From Streptomyces sp. TRM68416 (GTDB lineage Bacteria > Actinomycetota > Actinomycetes > Streptomycetales > Streptomycetaceae): DNA of 64,000 nucleotides. A model generated the notes under the pieces. It was not told the origin of the DNA. It was given only the letters and a program-made list of their open reading frames with translations, and did not search any database. The DNA lies in NCBI RefSeq assembly GCF_014596915.1, contig NZ_JACVWU010000015.1:62001-126000 (forward strand), written 5' to 3'. The position numbers and the translations under genes were made by a program. This document shows positions 42,809 to 54,126 of this stretch, one piece after another; positions within the stretch are counted from its first letter, which is position 1, and each line of letters opens with the position of its first letter.

Positions 42809-44914
42809 TCAGGTGGTGAACCCGGCGACCCGCAGCGCATGGACCAGGTCCCAGTGCCGCTGCTCCGAGACGCCGCGCGCGGCCTCCAGCAGCAACGGTA
42901 CGAGGGTCTGCGGGTCGGCGGCCGCGCTGCGGGCGGCCTCCTCGGGGGTGCGGACGCGGACGTAGGCGTCGAGCAGCGCGCCGATCTCGCGCACGCGGCC
43001 CTCCCGCGCCAGGGCCAGCACGGCCCGCCCCATCTCCTCTGCGGGCCGGACCACGCCCTGCCGCAGGATCTGCTCCCCGTCGGCGCGCAGTCCCCCGGCG
43101 ACCAGCGCGTCGGCCGCCGCGACCAGCCGGTCGGCGGGCAGCGACGCCGCCTCCCAGAGCAGGGTGGCCCAGTCGGCGCCCAGCCCGGCGTGCTGCATCT
43201 CGGCGGCGAGCAGCGGGTAGCGGGCGGGGGACGAGTACGTGATCTCGGCCAGCAGGGCGTGCGCCTCGCCGCTGCGCCCCTCCGCCCGCAGCCGTACGAG
43301 CCTGGCGACGGCCCCCGCGACCTCCCGCCGGTCCGCCGCGTCGACCGGCTCGGCCCGCGGCTCCGAACGCTCCGTGGCATCGACCCCCGCGAACCGCGCA
43401 CCGCGCAGGGTGCGGCCGCTTCCGGCGCCCGGCTCGGGCACGGGCGGTAGGACGGCGGGCGGTACGGCAGCGGGGGCGGCTTCCTCCTCGACGATCCCGG
43501 CGAAGCGGGCACCGCCTCGGCGACGCTTGCGTTGCTTGGGGGTGGGCGGTGTGGGTTGGGGGGTGGGGGGAGCGGGCTGCGCGGGCTGCGGGGTGAGAGC
43601 CGCGGGCCGTGGGGCCGGGGGTGTGGGCTCGGGGGCCGGGGCCGCGGGCTCGAAGACCGAGGGCGCAGACTCCGGGGCCGAGGGCGCGGGTTCCGGGGCC
43701 GGGGGTGCGGGTTCCGGGGCCGGGGGTGCAGGCTCGAAGACCGAGGGCGCGGGATCCGGGGCCGGGGGCGCGAGCCCTGCGACAGGGGCCGCAGACCGTG
43801 CGGCGGAGGGCATCGACTGCGGGGTGGGAGGCGATGCGGGTCGGCGGGCGGGGTCGGCGTGGGGCGCACGGGCAGGGGAGGCACCAGGACGGGTACCAGG
43901 CGCACCGACAGCAGGACCGCCGGGACTCGCATGAGGCGAACGGGCGGCAGGACCACCTGGACCCGCGTGAGACGAACCGACGGCACCGGGACCCGCATGA
44001 GGCAAACCGACAGCCGGATCGCCGGATCCGGCGCCCGCATCGAGGCCACCCCCCGGACCAGCGCCCTCATCATGACCACTCCCCCGACCGGCACCCCCGC
44101 CCAGGCCGCTCCCCGGACCGGCACCGGCACCCCCGCCGGAGGCGCCGGGCTGCGGCCCTGCCGCGTCAACGTGCCGCTCGGTGCCATACCCCCGCGCCCC
44201 CGCCGGAGCTCCCGCGTGCGGCTTGTCCCACCACCCCTGTGCCCCCGACGGCCGAGGCGCCACGGCCCCCGCCCCCTGTTGCGGAACCCCTCCCCCGGCC
44301 CCCTCGACGCCTTCGCGCCCCTCGCCCCCGTCGGCGCTGAACACGGCACTGCCCTCGCCCTCGCCCCCGCGTTCGCGCCGGATGGCAGCCGCCCGCCCGC
44401 TCGCTTCGCGGCGCTCCAACTCCCCCATCCGGGCCCGGAGTTCGGCGCAGCGGGCGGTTGCTCGTGCATGGTCGTCGCGGGCCCAGGCGAGGTCGAGGCG
44501 TAGGGCGTCGGCCTCTTGCGGGGAGGCGGCGGAGGCGAGCAACCGGCCCAGTTCCGCCTGCCGTTCGGCGGCGTAGCGCTGCTCGCGGAGCATGATGTCG
44601 AGGCGGTCGCGGAGGGCGTCCCGGGAGCCGGGCAGGGTGTCGTACGCGGCGAGCGCGGCGGCGTGCAGGGCGCGGGCACGAACGGCCTCGGCACGGGCGG
44701 CTTCGAGGCCGTAGCCCGCCGCGAGATCCTGGAGCAGCGCCTCCACCACGTCCCAGGGCGGCACTTCGCGTCCGTCGACGCAGGCCTGCATGCCCTCCGG
44801 ATCGCGCTGCCAGAACACCCCGCACCAGCCGCCGCCCTGGTCAAGGCGCGCCAGCAGACCGTCCAGGTAGTTCGCGAACTCCCGCACCTGTCCCGGGAGT
44901 TGTTCCACAGCCAT
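42809..44914 (-). CDS. Large hypothetical protein with Pro/Ala-rich centre
   Basis: A 701-residue protein of unknown function. Residues 1-185 are mostly helical, partly coiled-coil-like (EQRYAAERQAELGRLL; ARCAELRARMGELERRE). Residues 185-460 are low complexity, first Gly/Ala then proline repeats (PAPEPAPPAPEP). A basic patch KQRKRRRGG follows, and the motif GARFAG occurs twice (468, 505). Residues 520-701 are again helical, with repeated short helices like a tetratricopeptide array. No signal peptide or membrane span. The start at 44914 has GGGAG seven bases upstream. An 18-bp perfect palindrome lies just before it. It could be a scaffold or regulator; nothing fixes a function. Confidence 0.7.
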   Translation of the reverse strand: MAVEQLPGQVREFANYLDGLLARLDQGGGWCGVFWQRDPEGMQACVDGREVPPWDVVEALLQDLAAGYGLEAARAEAVRARALHAAALAAYDTLPGSRDALRDRLDIMLREQRYAAERQAELGRLLASAASPQEADALRLDLAWARDDHARATARCAELRARMGELERREASGRAAAIRRERGGEGEGSAVFSADGGEGREGVEGAGGGVPQQGAGAVAPRPSGAQGWWDKPHAGAPAGARGYGTERHVDAAGPQPGASGGGAGAGPGSGLGGGAGRGSGHDEGAGPGGGLDAGAGSGDPAVGLPHAGPGAVGSSHAGPGGPAARSPHASPGGPAVGAPGTRPGASPARAPHADPARRPASPPTPQSMPSAARSAAPVAGLAPPAPDPAPSVFEPAPPAPEPAPPAPEPAPSAPESAPSVFEPAAPAPEPTPPAPRPAALTPQPAQPAPPTPQPTPPTPKQRKRRRGGARFAGIVEEEAAPAAVPPAVLPPVPEPGAGSGRTLRGARFAGVDATERSEPRAEPVDAADRREVAGAVARLVRLRAEGRSGEAHALLAEITYSSPARYPLLAAEMQHAGLGADWATLLWEAASLPADRLVAAADALVAGGLRADGEQILRQGVVRPAEEMGRAVLALAREGRVREIGALLDAYVRVRTPEEAARSAAADPQTLVPLLLEAARGVSEQRHWDLVHALRVAGFTT

Positions 44915-44930
44915 CGCCCAACTCCCGCTA

Positions 44931-44948
44931 GACCGGAGCACTCCGGTC
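44931..44948. promoter_or_regulatory. 18-bp perfect palindrome upstream of the 701-residue protein
   Basis: GACCGGAG-CA-CTCCGGTC is a perfect 8+2+8 inverted repeat, 17 bases before the start codon of the leftward gene. It could be an operator or a 5'-leader hairpin. Confidence 0.55.
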
Positions 44949-45046
44949 CGTAAGGCAACACCAGTCGTGTTACGGGGACGCTACGAGCAGTTTTCCGGCG
45001 GAACGCAGAGTACGCCCGCGCTGGCGCACCGTGAGGTCAGGCGCCC

Positions 45047-45298
45047 TCACACACCGGCCGGCGCGGACATCACCGCCAGCTCGTCCAGCGACAGGCCGAG
45101 CACCTGGGCCAGCGCAGCCACCGTGAAGAACGCGGGGGTCGGAGCACGGCCGGTCTCGATCTTGCGGAGCGTCTCGGCGGAGACACCGGCCGCCGCCGCG
45201 ACCTCCGCCATGCTGCGGTCGCCGCGGGCCTCACGGAGCAGACGGCCGAACCGCTCGCCGCGCTCGCGCTCTTCGGGGGTGAGAGGGGTACGCACCAT
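45047..45298 (-). CDS. Small XRE-type helix-turn-helix regulator
   Basis: An 83-residue Cro/C1-type HTH protein: REARGDRSMAEVAAAAGVSA and ETLRKIETGRAPTP form the HTH, followed by ALAQVLGLSLDEL. No other domain. It is divergent from the methionine aminopeptidase gene with only 32 bases between the start codons. TAGAAT lies six bases ahead of its ATG with no SD, so the message is probably leaderless. It likely binds the palindrome between the two genes and controls both (inferred). Confidence 0.85.
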   Translation of the reverse strand: MVRTPLTPEERERGERFGRLLREARGDRSMAEVAAAAGVSAETLRKIETGRAPTPAFFTVAALAQVLGLSLDELAVMSAPAGV

Positions 45299-45334
45299 GC
45301 CACCATTCTAATACCGGTATAGTAATTGGCATGG
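45295..45334. promoter_or_regulatory. Palindromic overlapping divergent promoters, both leaderless
   Basis: ATACCGGTAT (45311-45320) is a perfect 10-bp palindrome flanked by ATT/AAT and, one base off centre, CCATGCCA/TGGCATGG. Rightward -10 TATAGT (45318-45323) stands seven bases from the map ATG; leftward -10 TAGAAT (45310-45305) stands six bases from the HTH ATG. One bound protein would cover both promoters. Confidence 0.65.
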
Positions 45335-46101
45335 TGGAGCTCAAGACGGACACATCGATCGATGCCATGTACGAGGCCGGACAGGTCGTCGGCCGCGCCC
45401 TCACCGCCGTGCGGGACGCCGCCGACGTGGGCGTTTCCCTACTGGAGCTGGACGAGGTGGCGCGTGACGTCCTGCGCGCGGCCGGCGCCTCGTCCCCCTT
45501 CCTCGGCTATCGCCCCTCCTTCGCGCCGACCCCCTTCCCGGCCGTCGTCTGCGCCTCGGTGAACGACGCCATCGTGCACGGCATCCCGACCGCCTACCGC
45601 CTGCGCGACGGCGACCTCGTCTCCATCGACTGCGGCGCCGAGCTGGGCGGCTGGGTCGGCGACTCGGCGATCAGCTTCACCGTCGGCACCCCGCGCCCGG
45701 CGGACGTCCGCCTGATCGAGACGGCCGAGCGGGCCCTCGCGGCCGGGATCGAGGCGGCCGTCGTCGGCAACCGCATCGGCGACATCGCCCACGCGATCGG
45801 CACGGTGTGCCGCGAGGCCGGTTACGGCATCCCCGAGGACTTCGGCGGCCACGGCATCGGCCGCCGTATGCACGAGGACCCCGCGGTTCCCAACGAGGGC
45901 CGCCCCGGCCGCGGCCTCCCCCTGCGCCACGGCATGGCCCTCGCGATCGAGCCCATGGTGCTCGCCGGCGGCGGGGACGGCTACCACGCGGCCCCCGACG
46001 GCTGGACCCTCAAGACGAACGACGGCTCACGGGCAGCACACGCGGAACACACGGTGGCGATCACGGAGGCGGGCCCGAGAGTGCTGACCGAACGGCAATG
46101 A
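45331..46101 (+). CDS. map: Type I methionine aminopeptidase
   Basis: A 256-residue pita-bread metallopeptidase that removes initiator methionine. Metal ligands: Asp in SIDCGAELGGWVGDSAI (two Asp), His in FGGHGIGRRMHEDP, Glu in AIEPMV, and Glu in HAEHTVAIT. No N-terminal zinc or SH3 extension. Streptomycetes usually carry more than one map; this one, paired with its own HTH regulator and a leaderless promoter, is probably an accessory copy. Confidence 0.93.
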   Translation: MVELKTDTSIDAMYEAGQVVGRALTAVRDAADVGVSLLELDEVARDVLRAAGASSPFLGYRPSFAPTPFPAVVCASVNDAIVHGIPTAYRLRDGDLVSIDCGAELGGWVGDSAISFTVGTPRPADVRLIETAERALAAGIEAAVVGNRIGDIAHAIGTVCREAGYGIPEDFGGHGIGRRMHEDPAVPNEGRPGRGLPLRHGMALAIEPMVLAGGGDGYHAAPDGWTLKTNDGSRAAHAEHTVAITEAGPRVLTERQ

Positions 46102-46159
46102 GCGCACGCGGGGAAGGCGGCAACGAGCGCACGCGAACAATCGCCGATGAGCGCACGCG
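46098..46159. repeat. Short direct repeat, three copies, after map
   Basis: RYGAGCGCACGCG occurs at 46098, 46123 and 46147, spaced 25 and 24 bases; the first copy overlaps the map stop codon. The remaining gap to 46320 holds the clpC upstream region with no confirmed promoter hexamers and no HspR-type box. Confidence 0.55.
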
Positions 46160-46320
46160 GGAAGGGGCGCGGGGCGCGCCGCACCCGCCGCCGAGCCCCG
46201 AGCGCCCCCTCAGCAGGCGCCCTGGGCATGCCCGTCGCAGCTATCCGTGCAATCGTGGCATAAGCGTACCTAGTGCTGGGCACCCGCTTCCGGTACGTCG
46301 TCAGCGAAGGTACGGAACCG

Positions 46321-48864
<2,544 letters not shown>

Positions 48865-50655
48865 CTACCGAGTCGGCCGCACCACCATCGCCGAGCCGCC
48901 GCCCCGCCGTACCTTCTCGGCGGCGGCGAGCCACTTGCCGCCGGGCAGCCGCTGCACCGCGGTCGCCGCGCCGATCTCGGGGTTGAGCCGGAATCCGTGC
49001 CCGATCGACTCCAGCTCGGCCCGCAACGGACTGTCGTACAAGCCGGGTTCGAGGTCGGTCGTGGCCTGGTTGCGCTGGCTGGCACGCGGTGCGGCGATGG
49101 CGTCGACGAGCGGCAGACCGCGGTCGAGGACCCCGGTGAGGGTCTGGAGCACGGTGGTGATGATGGTCGCGCCGCCGGGCGAACCGACCGCCACCACCGG
49201 CCTGTTGTGCTGGTCGAGGACGATGGTCGGGGACATCGAGGAGCGCGGACGCTTGCCCGGGCCCGGCAGGTTCGGGTCGTGGACGGCCGGGTCGGCCGGG
49301 GCGAAGGAGAAGTCCGTGAGCTCGTTGTTGAGGATGAACCCGCGGCCCGGGACGGTGATGCCGCTCCCGCCGGTCTGCTCGATGGTGAGCGTGTAGGAGA
49401 CGACGTTGCCCCACTTGTCGGCCACGGTGAGGTGCGTGGTGCTGTCGCCCTCGTAGGTGGTCGGAGCCGCCGTGCCACTCGCGTCGCAGGCGGCGGGGTT
49501 GCGCGGGTCGCCGGGCGGGAGCGGGCTGGTGAGCACCGCGTCGTCCTTGATCAGGCACTCGCGCGAGTCGGCGTACTTCTGCGACAGCAGTTCCTTCGTC
49601 GGTACGTCCTCGAAGGCGGGGTCGCCGACCCAGCGCCCGCGGTCCGCGAACGCGATCCGGCTCGCCTCGATGGAGCGGTGCAGGTAGCGGGCCTCGCTCG
49701 CCCGGGAGAGGTCGGTCCGCTCGAGGATGTTGAGGGCCTCGCCGACCGTGGTGCCGCCGGAGGAGGAGGGCGCCATGGAGTAGACGCCGAGACCGCGGTA
49801 CGAGGTCTTCGTGGGCGCCTGGAGCTTGGTGCGGTAGGCGGCGAGGTCCGCGGCCGTGAGGTCGCCCGGTCGGGCGTTCCAGCCCGAAGCGGGGTCCACG
49901 GGCGGCTTGTTGACCGTGTCCACGATGTCCTCGGCTAGGCCGCCGCGGTACATCGCGCGCACCCCCTTGCGCCCCAACTCCTTGTAGGTGCGCGCGAGAT
50001 CGGGGTTCTTGAAGGTGGAGCCGACGACCGGGAGCGCGCCGCCGGGCAGGAACAGCTCGGCGGTGTCGGGGAAGTAGCGGAACCGGGTCTCGTTGGCGGC
50101 GGTCTGTGCCCGGAAGGTGTCGTCGACGACGAATCCCTCGCGGGCCAGGCGCTCGGCGGGGGCGAGGAGGCTTGCGAGCCTCTTGCTGCCCCACTTCTCC
50201 AGCGCCGTCTGCCAGGTGGCGGGCGTACCGGGCGTGCCGACGCTCAGGCCGCTGCTGACGGCTTCGGCGAAGGGGATCGGCTTGCCGCCCTCCAGGAACA
50301 GGGCGGCGTCCGCGCTCCGCGGGGCGGTCTCACGGCCGTCGATCGTGCGCACCGTGCGGGACTTGGCGTCGTAGTAGACGAAGTAGCCGCCCCCGCCGAT
50401 CCCGGCGGAGTAGGGCTCGGTGACGCCCAGGGCGGCGGCCGTGGCGATCGCCGCGTCGACCGCGTTGCCGCCCTTCTTGAGGATCTCGATGCCGGCGGCC
50501 GAGGCGTCCGCGTCGACACTGGCGACGGCGCCCCCGTAGCCGACGGCGACGGGGACCTTCTCGGTGGGGCCGGCGGTGGGCGGCGCCGCCCCCACCGACA
50601 CCACGGCGGCCGAGACCGCCAGTACAGCCAGTTTCCGCGCTCCGGGACGACGCAT
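48865..50655 (-). CDS. ggt: Secreted gamma-glutamyltransferase
   Basis: A 596-residue Ggt precursor. A signal peptide (about 1-30, with RRPGARKLAVLAVSAAV) sends it outside. The nucleophile is the first Thr of STTHLTVADKWGNVVSYT, where the chain is cut into two subunits; SSSGGTTVGEALNIL and GSPGGATIITTVLQ complete the active site. It transfers or hydrolyses gamma-glutamyl groups, for example of glutathione or gamma-glutamyl peptides. The ATG at 50655 has GGAGGT four bases upstream; an ATG 12 bases earlier has none. Its stop codon directly abuts the stop of clpC with no spacer, and no terminator is visible between them. Confidence 0.93.
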   Translation of the reverse strand: MRRPGARKLAVLAVSAAVVSVGAAPPTAGPTEKVPVAVGYGGAVASVDADASAAGIEILKKGGNAVDAAIATAAALGVTEPYSAGIGGGGYFVYYDAKSRTVRTIDGRETAPRSADAALFLEGGKPIPFAEAVSSGLSVGTPGTPATWQTALEKWGSKRLASLLAPAERLAREGFVVDDTFRAQTAANETRFRYFPDTAELFLPGGALPVVGSTFKNPDLARTYKELGRKGVRAMYRGGLAEDIVDTVNKPPVDPASGWNARPGDLTAADLAAYRTKLQAPTKTSYRGLGVYSMAPSSSGGTTVGEALNILERTDLSRASEARYLHRSIEASRIAFADRGRWVGDPAFEDVPTKELLSQKYADSRECLIKDDAVLTSPLPPGDPRNPAACDASGTAAPTTYEGDSTTHLTVADKWGNVVSYTLTIEQTGGSGITVPGRGFILNNELTDFSFAPADPAVHDPNLPGPGKRPRSSMSPTIVLDQHNRPVVAVGSPGGATIITTVLQTLTGVLDRGLPLVDAIAAPRASQRNQATTDLEPGLYDSPLRAELESIGHGFRLNPEIGAATAVQRLPGGKWLAAAEKVRRGGGSAMVVRPTR

Positions 50656-50737
50656 CCGCACCTCCATGCAAGGGCCGTTCGCGCAGCCTAATCGATCGAC
50701 ATGACCCCGTCAGGAGTGCGCGCTAGCATGCGCGCCC

Positions 50738-51496
50738 ATGAATGACGACGTGCGCAACATCGTCCTCGGCGTGCTGGCCGCCGGCCTCAGTGCCGCGCTC
50801 GGCTGGCTGTCCCGGACCTACCTGTGGAAGCGCAAGCTCCGCCGCAAGCAGGCCTTCTTCGGGCTGCCGGAGAACTCGGAGTCACTGCTCGTCGTCAACC
50901 GCGACCCGGCCACGTCGGAGCCGGCGGTGCACCGCTTCGACGTGTTCGCACTGCTGGAGCTGTCCGCGCTGATCAAGGACTGCGGCGCCCACATCCAGGT
51001 GGTCACCCAGGATTCGGTCCATCAGGGCTTCGGCGAACGCACCGAGTTCTGCGTGGGCGGTCCGGCGTCGAACCGGCGTATGGCGGCTCACATGTCGGCG
51101 ATGCTGCCCGGGGTCCGGGTCAACGTCGACCCCGAACCCGGCCCGGACCGGGGTGCCTTCCAGATCGGCAGCGAGCGCTACCGGCTGGAGGCGGGGGTGG
51201 CGGAGTACGTCCTGCTGGCCCGGCTCACCGCGGGCGACCCGAAGCTGAGCCGTCCGGTCTTCCTCTTCTGCGGCCAGCGCGCCATCACCAACCAGGCCGC
51301 GACCCGCTATCTGGCCCGCCACCACGAGCGCCTGACCCGCAAGTACGGCAACAACTCCTTCGTCCTGCTCCTGAAGGTCATCAATTCCCAGGCCTACGGA
51401 CCGGACGTGGTCGAACTCGTCGGCGACGTCACGCGGACCGCGCAGACGCCCCTGCCGGCCCCTGCGGCCCCGCGAAACTCCCACCGCGCCTCCTGA
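50738..51496 (+). CDS. Membrane-anchored protein of unknown function
   Basis: A 252-residue protein with one N-terminal membrane span (about 7-28), then a positively charged stop (KRKLRRK), so the rest is cytoplasmic. The soluble part (about 45-235) has alternating strands and helices, including LLVVNRDP, RPVFLFCGQRAITNQAATRY and FVLLLKVINSQAYGPDVVEL. I do not recognise the family. The Pro/Ala-rich tail is probably disordered. TAGCAT stands eight bases before the ATG, suggesting a leaderless message. It is divergent from ggt with 82 bases between starts. Confidence 0.7.
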   Translation: MNDDVRNIVLGVLAAGLSAALGWLSRTYLWKRKLRRKQAFFGLPENSESLLVVNRDPATSEPAVHRFDVFALLELSALIKDCGAHIQVVTQDSVHQGFGERTEFCVGGPASNRRMAAHMSAMLPGVRVNVDPEPGPDRGAFQIGSERYRLEAGVAEYVLLARLTAGDPKLSRPVFLFCGQRAITNQAATRYLARHHERLTRKYGNNSFVLLLKVINSQAYGPDVVELVGDVTRTAQTPLPAPAAPRNSHRAS

Positions 51497-51838
51497 GCCG
51501 CAGCCCCTGCGCAAGGGTCGCGACATGCGCGCCCCGGCCTCGGCCCACACCCTCGGCGCCCCTCCTTCCAGACGCCGGGCCGCCGGCCGGACCGCCGCTC
51601 CGCGGCGAGCACAACCCGACCGGCGCTCAGCTGACCTTCTCCTCGCCGGGGAACGGCCCTTCGTACGGGTCGGTCCCGCTGCGCAAGCAGTGATCTCCGG
51701 CCGGCGCCGGGCGGGTATGGCTCTCTTGTCTGCTGCCCCCTGCGGCCGGGGTGCCGTGGCTGGTTTCCCGGCCGGCAGCAGCGTCCCCCGGTGGTCCGGG
51801 GCGGCCTGTGCGGCCGCTACGGGGACGAACGGCACATC

Positions 51839-52080
51839 CTAGTCGAGGCCTTCCGCGCCGGTCGTGCCGGGCAGCGGCTGCCCGTCGAGCAGGACCGTGC
51901 CGGAGCGGACGGTCTCCAGGCGGTCGACCGCCCTGCGCAGGGTCGACTCCCCCGCCCCCGAGGGGCCGGCGTCCACGACCACCTCCCCCTTGCCGACGGT
52001 GAGGTCGATGTCCTGCAGGACATGTAGTTCCCGTAGTACTTGTTGACGTCACGTAGCTCGATCAACGGATCGACGACCAT
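51839..52080 (-). pseudogene. Decayed ATP-binding gene of a glutamate-type ABC transporter (gluA relic)
   Basis: The frame opens LIELRDVNKYYG, then one base is missing from a G-run (plus-strand CCC at 52030-52032). The next frame reads HVLQDIDLTVGKGEVVV, continuing through GPSGAGEST to TVLLDGQPLPGT before a TAG at 51841. This is the start of a polar amino-acid/GluA ATPase, but Walker A has Glu where Lys is essential, and everything after about residue 85 (signature, Walker B) is gone. Nothing recognisable lies in 51497-51838, and 52081-52208 keeps AT-richer sequence that may be its old promoter. Confidence 0.8.
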
Positions 52081-52208
52081 GCCCCAGCCCTGTCTCAGTC
52101 CCAGCTGTGTCGTGGTTGCCGCAAACTATCCAGACGCAAGTGGAGTTAGGGCACGACACGCACTTTTCGGGCATTAGCCGTATTTAAGCCGCAGTTCAGG
52201 CCACGGAT

Positions 52209-52649
52209 TCACACCTCCGCGACCTCCGCGTACAACTGCGACAGCTCGGGCGCCCCGCTCGAGGCCCACTCGTGCCCGGAGGCGACGACGTCGAACTCGC
52301 GCCCCGAGGCGAGACGGACGACGGGCTGCCCGTTGGGCCAGATCTCCCAGAGCGCGCCGGGGACGGTGCGCACGATGACGGTGCCGAGGTAGAGACCGGC
52401 GTCGTTGCCGAGCCAGGGCAGCACCTCCTCGTCGTCCCGCCAGCGCGGCAGCAACTGGTCGAGCGCCTCCAACGAGGCCGCGGTGTCGTCGAGTTGGAAC
52501 CCCTCCCGGGCCGCCTGGGAGCGCAGCAGGTCGCACTCGGAGAGCAGCTCGGCGATGCCCTCGTGGCCGTCGTCACCGTCCGGGAACACCGCGACGCCGA
52601 AGGCGGGGCCGTGCCTCTTCCGCCAGTTGCCGAGGAAAGGGATGTTCAT
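52209..52649 (-). CDS. DUF6278-like hypothetical protein
   Basis: A 146-residue soluble protein beginning MNIPFLGNWRKRHGPAFGVA. It has an acidic middle (FPDGDDGHEGIAELLSECD) and a C-terminal half with WLGNDAGLYLGTVIVRTVPGA and EIWPNGQPVVRLASGREFDV, which looks like a mixed alpha/beta domain. It resembles conserved Streptomyces proteins of the DUF6278 group, as far as memory allows. No function is known. The ATG at 52649 fits family length; 21 further in-frame residues upstream are Arg/Cys-rich and unlikely. Divergent from the radical SAM gene cluster. Confidence 0.7.
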   Translation of the reverse strand: MNIPFLGNWRKRHGPAFGVAVFPDGDDGHEGIAELLSECDLLRSQAAREGFQLDDTAASLEALDQLLPRWRDDEEVLPWLGNDAGLYLGTVIVRTVPGALWEIWPNGQPVVRLASGREFDVVASGHEWASSGAPELSQLYAEVAEV

Positions 52650-52728
52650 ACGTCCAGCCTCGCACCGAGGGCGCCACCTGCACCACCGGCACGCGGGACT
52701 CGGGCGCGACACGGCACTCGGACCCCCC

Positions 52729-52758
52729 TTGCCAAAAGTTATTCAACGTCCGTAGAGT
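52729..52758 (+). promoter_or_regulatory. Promoter candidate of the radical SAM peptide cluster
   Basis: TTGCCA (52729-52734), 18 bases, TAGAGT (52753-52758) resembles a vegetative promoter. It is followed at 52761-52780 by overlapping dyads (ATCACGTAATGAT; AATGA-TT-TCATT) in an unusually AT-rich stretch. These dyads could be an operator just downstream of the start point. Confidence 0.5.
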
Positions 52759-52815
52759 TCATCACGTAATGATTTCATTGCACGTTGACTTCGGGCGTCC
52801 GAGAGGCGGGAACTC

Positions 52816-54117
52816 GTGCAGAAGATCCCCTTCCAGGTGAACGAGGGCGGCTTGGTCGCCCTCCTGCCCAACGGCCATGTCGAGTTCCTCGCCGACTCGG
52901 CGCGGGCGCCGATCATGCGGCACAACGCCGGGCGCCCGGTGTCGGCCGAGGAGCTGATGACGCACGCGCTCAGCGATCCGCTGGTGACCCTGGACCGGTT
53001 CCATCTGTCCGCTCCGGCCATCGCGTTCGTGGAGACCACCAATCTCTGCAACCTGCGCTGCAAGCACTGCTACGCGGACTCCGCGCTCAAGCGCCCCGAC
53101 GAGATGTCCACCCCGCGCATCAAGGCCCTGCTCGACGAGTTCGCCGACATGGGGGTGCTCCAGGTCTTCCTGACCGGGGGCGAGATCTTCTCGCACCGCG
53201 ACGCGGTCGAGATCATCCGGCATGCCCGCAGCAAGCCGTTCAGCACCCAGATCTTCACCAACGGGCTGCTGATCACCGAGGAGCGCCTCGCCGCGATCCC
53301 GCCCGGCCAGTCGTTCTTCATCAGCTTCGACACCGCCGACCCCGAGCGCACGGTCCGCGGGCGGATGGACTTCCCCAAGCTCCAGCACGCCTTCGAGATG
53401 ATGCGCAGGCACGGCCATGTCTTCCGCACCGCGATCTCCGTCCACCGCAACAACATCCAGGACGCCGAGGCGATCTTCGAGTGGTGCGCCGAGCGGGGCT
53501 ATCCGCGGCCGCAGTGGCTGGAGACCCACCCCGTGGGCCGCGCCCTGCTCCACCCGGACATGCTGCTGCGCCCCGAGGACGTCGACGAGGTCTTCGAGGT
53601 CTACCGGCGGTGCATGGAGCGGTACTCGACCTCCCCCGACATCCAGCCCGAGGCCGCGCCCGCCCCGCCGGGCCGACGCGCCGCGGACGAGATCCGCGGG
53701 GTGGACACCATCCAGTTCTGCCAGCGCCTGGAACGCGCCGTGGGCCAGGAGAAGTGCGGCCGGTCGGTCGTCTACGTCAACAGCCGCGGCGACGTCTACC
53801 CGTGCAGCAACTGCATGTCCGGCCAGCTGCACAAGGCCGGGAACATCGCCGAGCGGCCGTTCGCCGGCATCTGGGAGTCCGGTTTCGACGAGTTCCGCGA
53901 CATCCGCTTCAGCGACCACACCGTGTGCGGGACCTGCCCGGTGGCGGCGGAGGACATCTGGTGTCAGTTCCGCTGCCCCCCGCTGGCCCGCAACCTCACC
54001 GGCGACGCACAGGGCTGCGGAGCCACCGAGTACCTCCAGGAGTTCATGCTGCGCGCCGGCCGCTACTGGCGCGACCGCAGGAAACGGGACGTACGCCTGA
54101 CGCTCACTCCCCGCTAG
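52816..54117 (+). CDS. Radical SAM/SPASM peptide-modifying enzyme
   Basis: A 433-residue radical SAM protein. The [4Fe-4S] site is Cys78, Cys82, Cys85 (TTNLCNLRCKHCY). The SPASM region carries Cys302, 314, 330, 333, 371, 374, 383, 387 and 401, enough for two auxiliary clusters. GGEIFSHRDAVEI is the SAM-binding GGE motif. The first 70 residues precede the barrel and may act as a leader-binding domain, though they are not a clear PqqD/RRE. SPASM enzymes modify peptide backbones or side chains. A 52-codon gene encoding a likely substrate follows. GTG start with AGGCGGGAA upstream. Confidence 0.92.
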   Translation: MQKIPFQVNEGGLVALLPNGHVEFLADSARAPIMRHNAGRPVSAEELMTHALSDPLVTLDRFHLSAPAIAFVETTNLCNLRCKHCYADSALKRPDEMSTPRIKALLDEFADMGVLQVFLTGGEIFSHRDAVEIIRHARSKPFSTQIFTNGLLITEERLAAIPPGQSFFISFDTADPERTVRGRMDFPKLQHAFEMMRRHGHVFRTAISVHRNNIQDAEAIFEWCAERGYPRPQWLETHPVGRALLHPDMLLRPEDVDEVFEVYRRCMERYSTSPDIQPEAAPAPPGRRAADEIRGVDTIQFCQRLERAVGQEKCGRSVVYVNSRGDVYPCSNCMSGQLHKAGNIAERPFAGIWESGFDEFRDIRFSDHTVCGTCPVAAEDIWCQFRCPPLARNLTGDAQGCGATEYLQEFMLRAGRYWRDRRKRDVRLTLTPR

Positions 54118-54126
54118 CACCACCCC

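Noticed and set aside
42809..44914. Rightward frames of 200-320 codons opposite the 701-residue protein
   Set aside because: They mirror the Pro/Ala repeats and lack any start signal or domain; the leftward frame has a good SD and structured ends.
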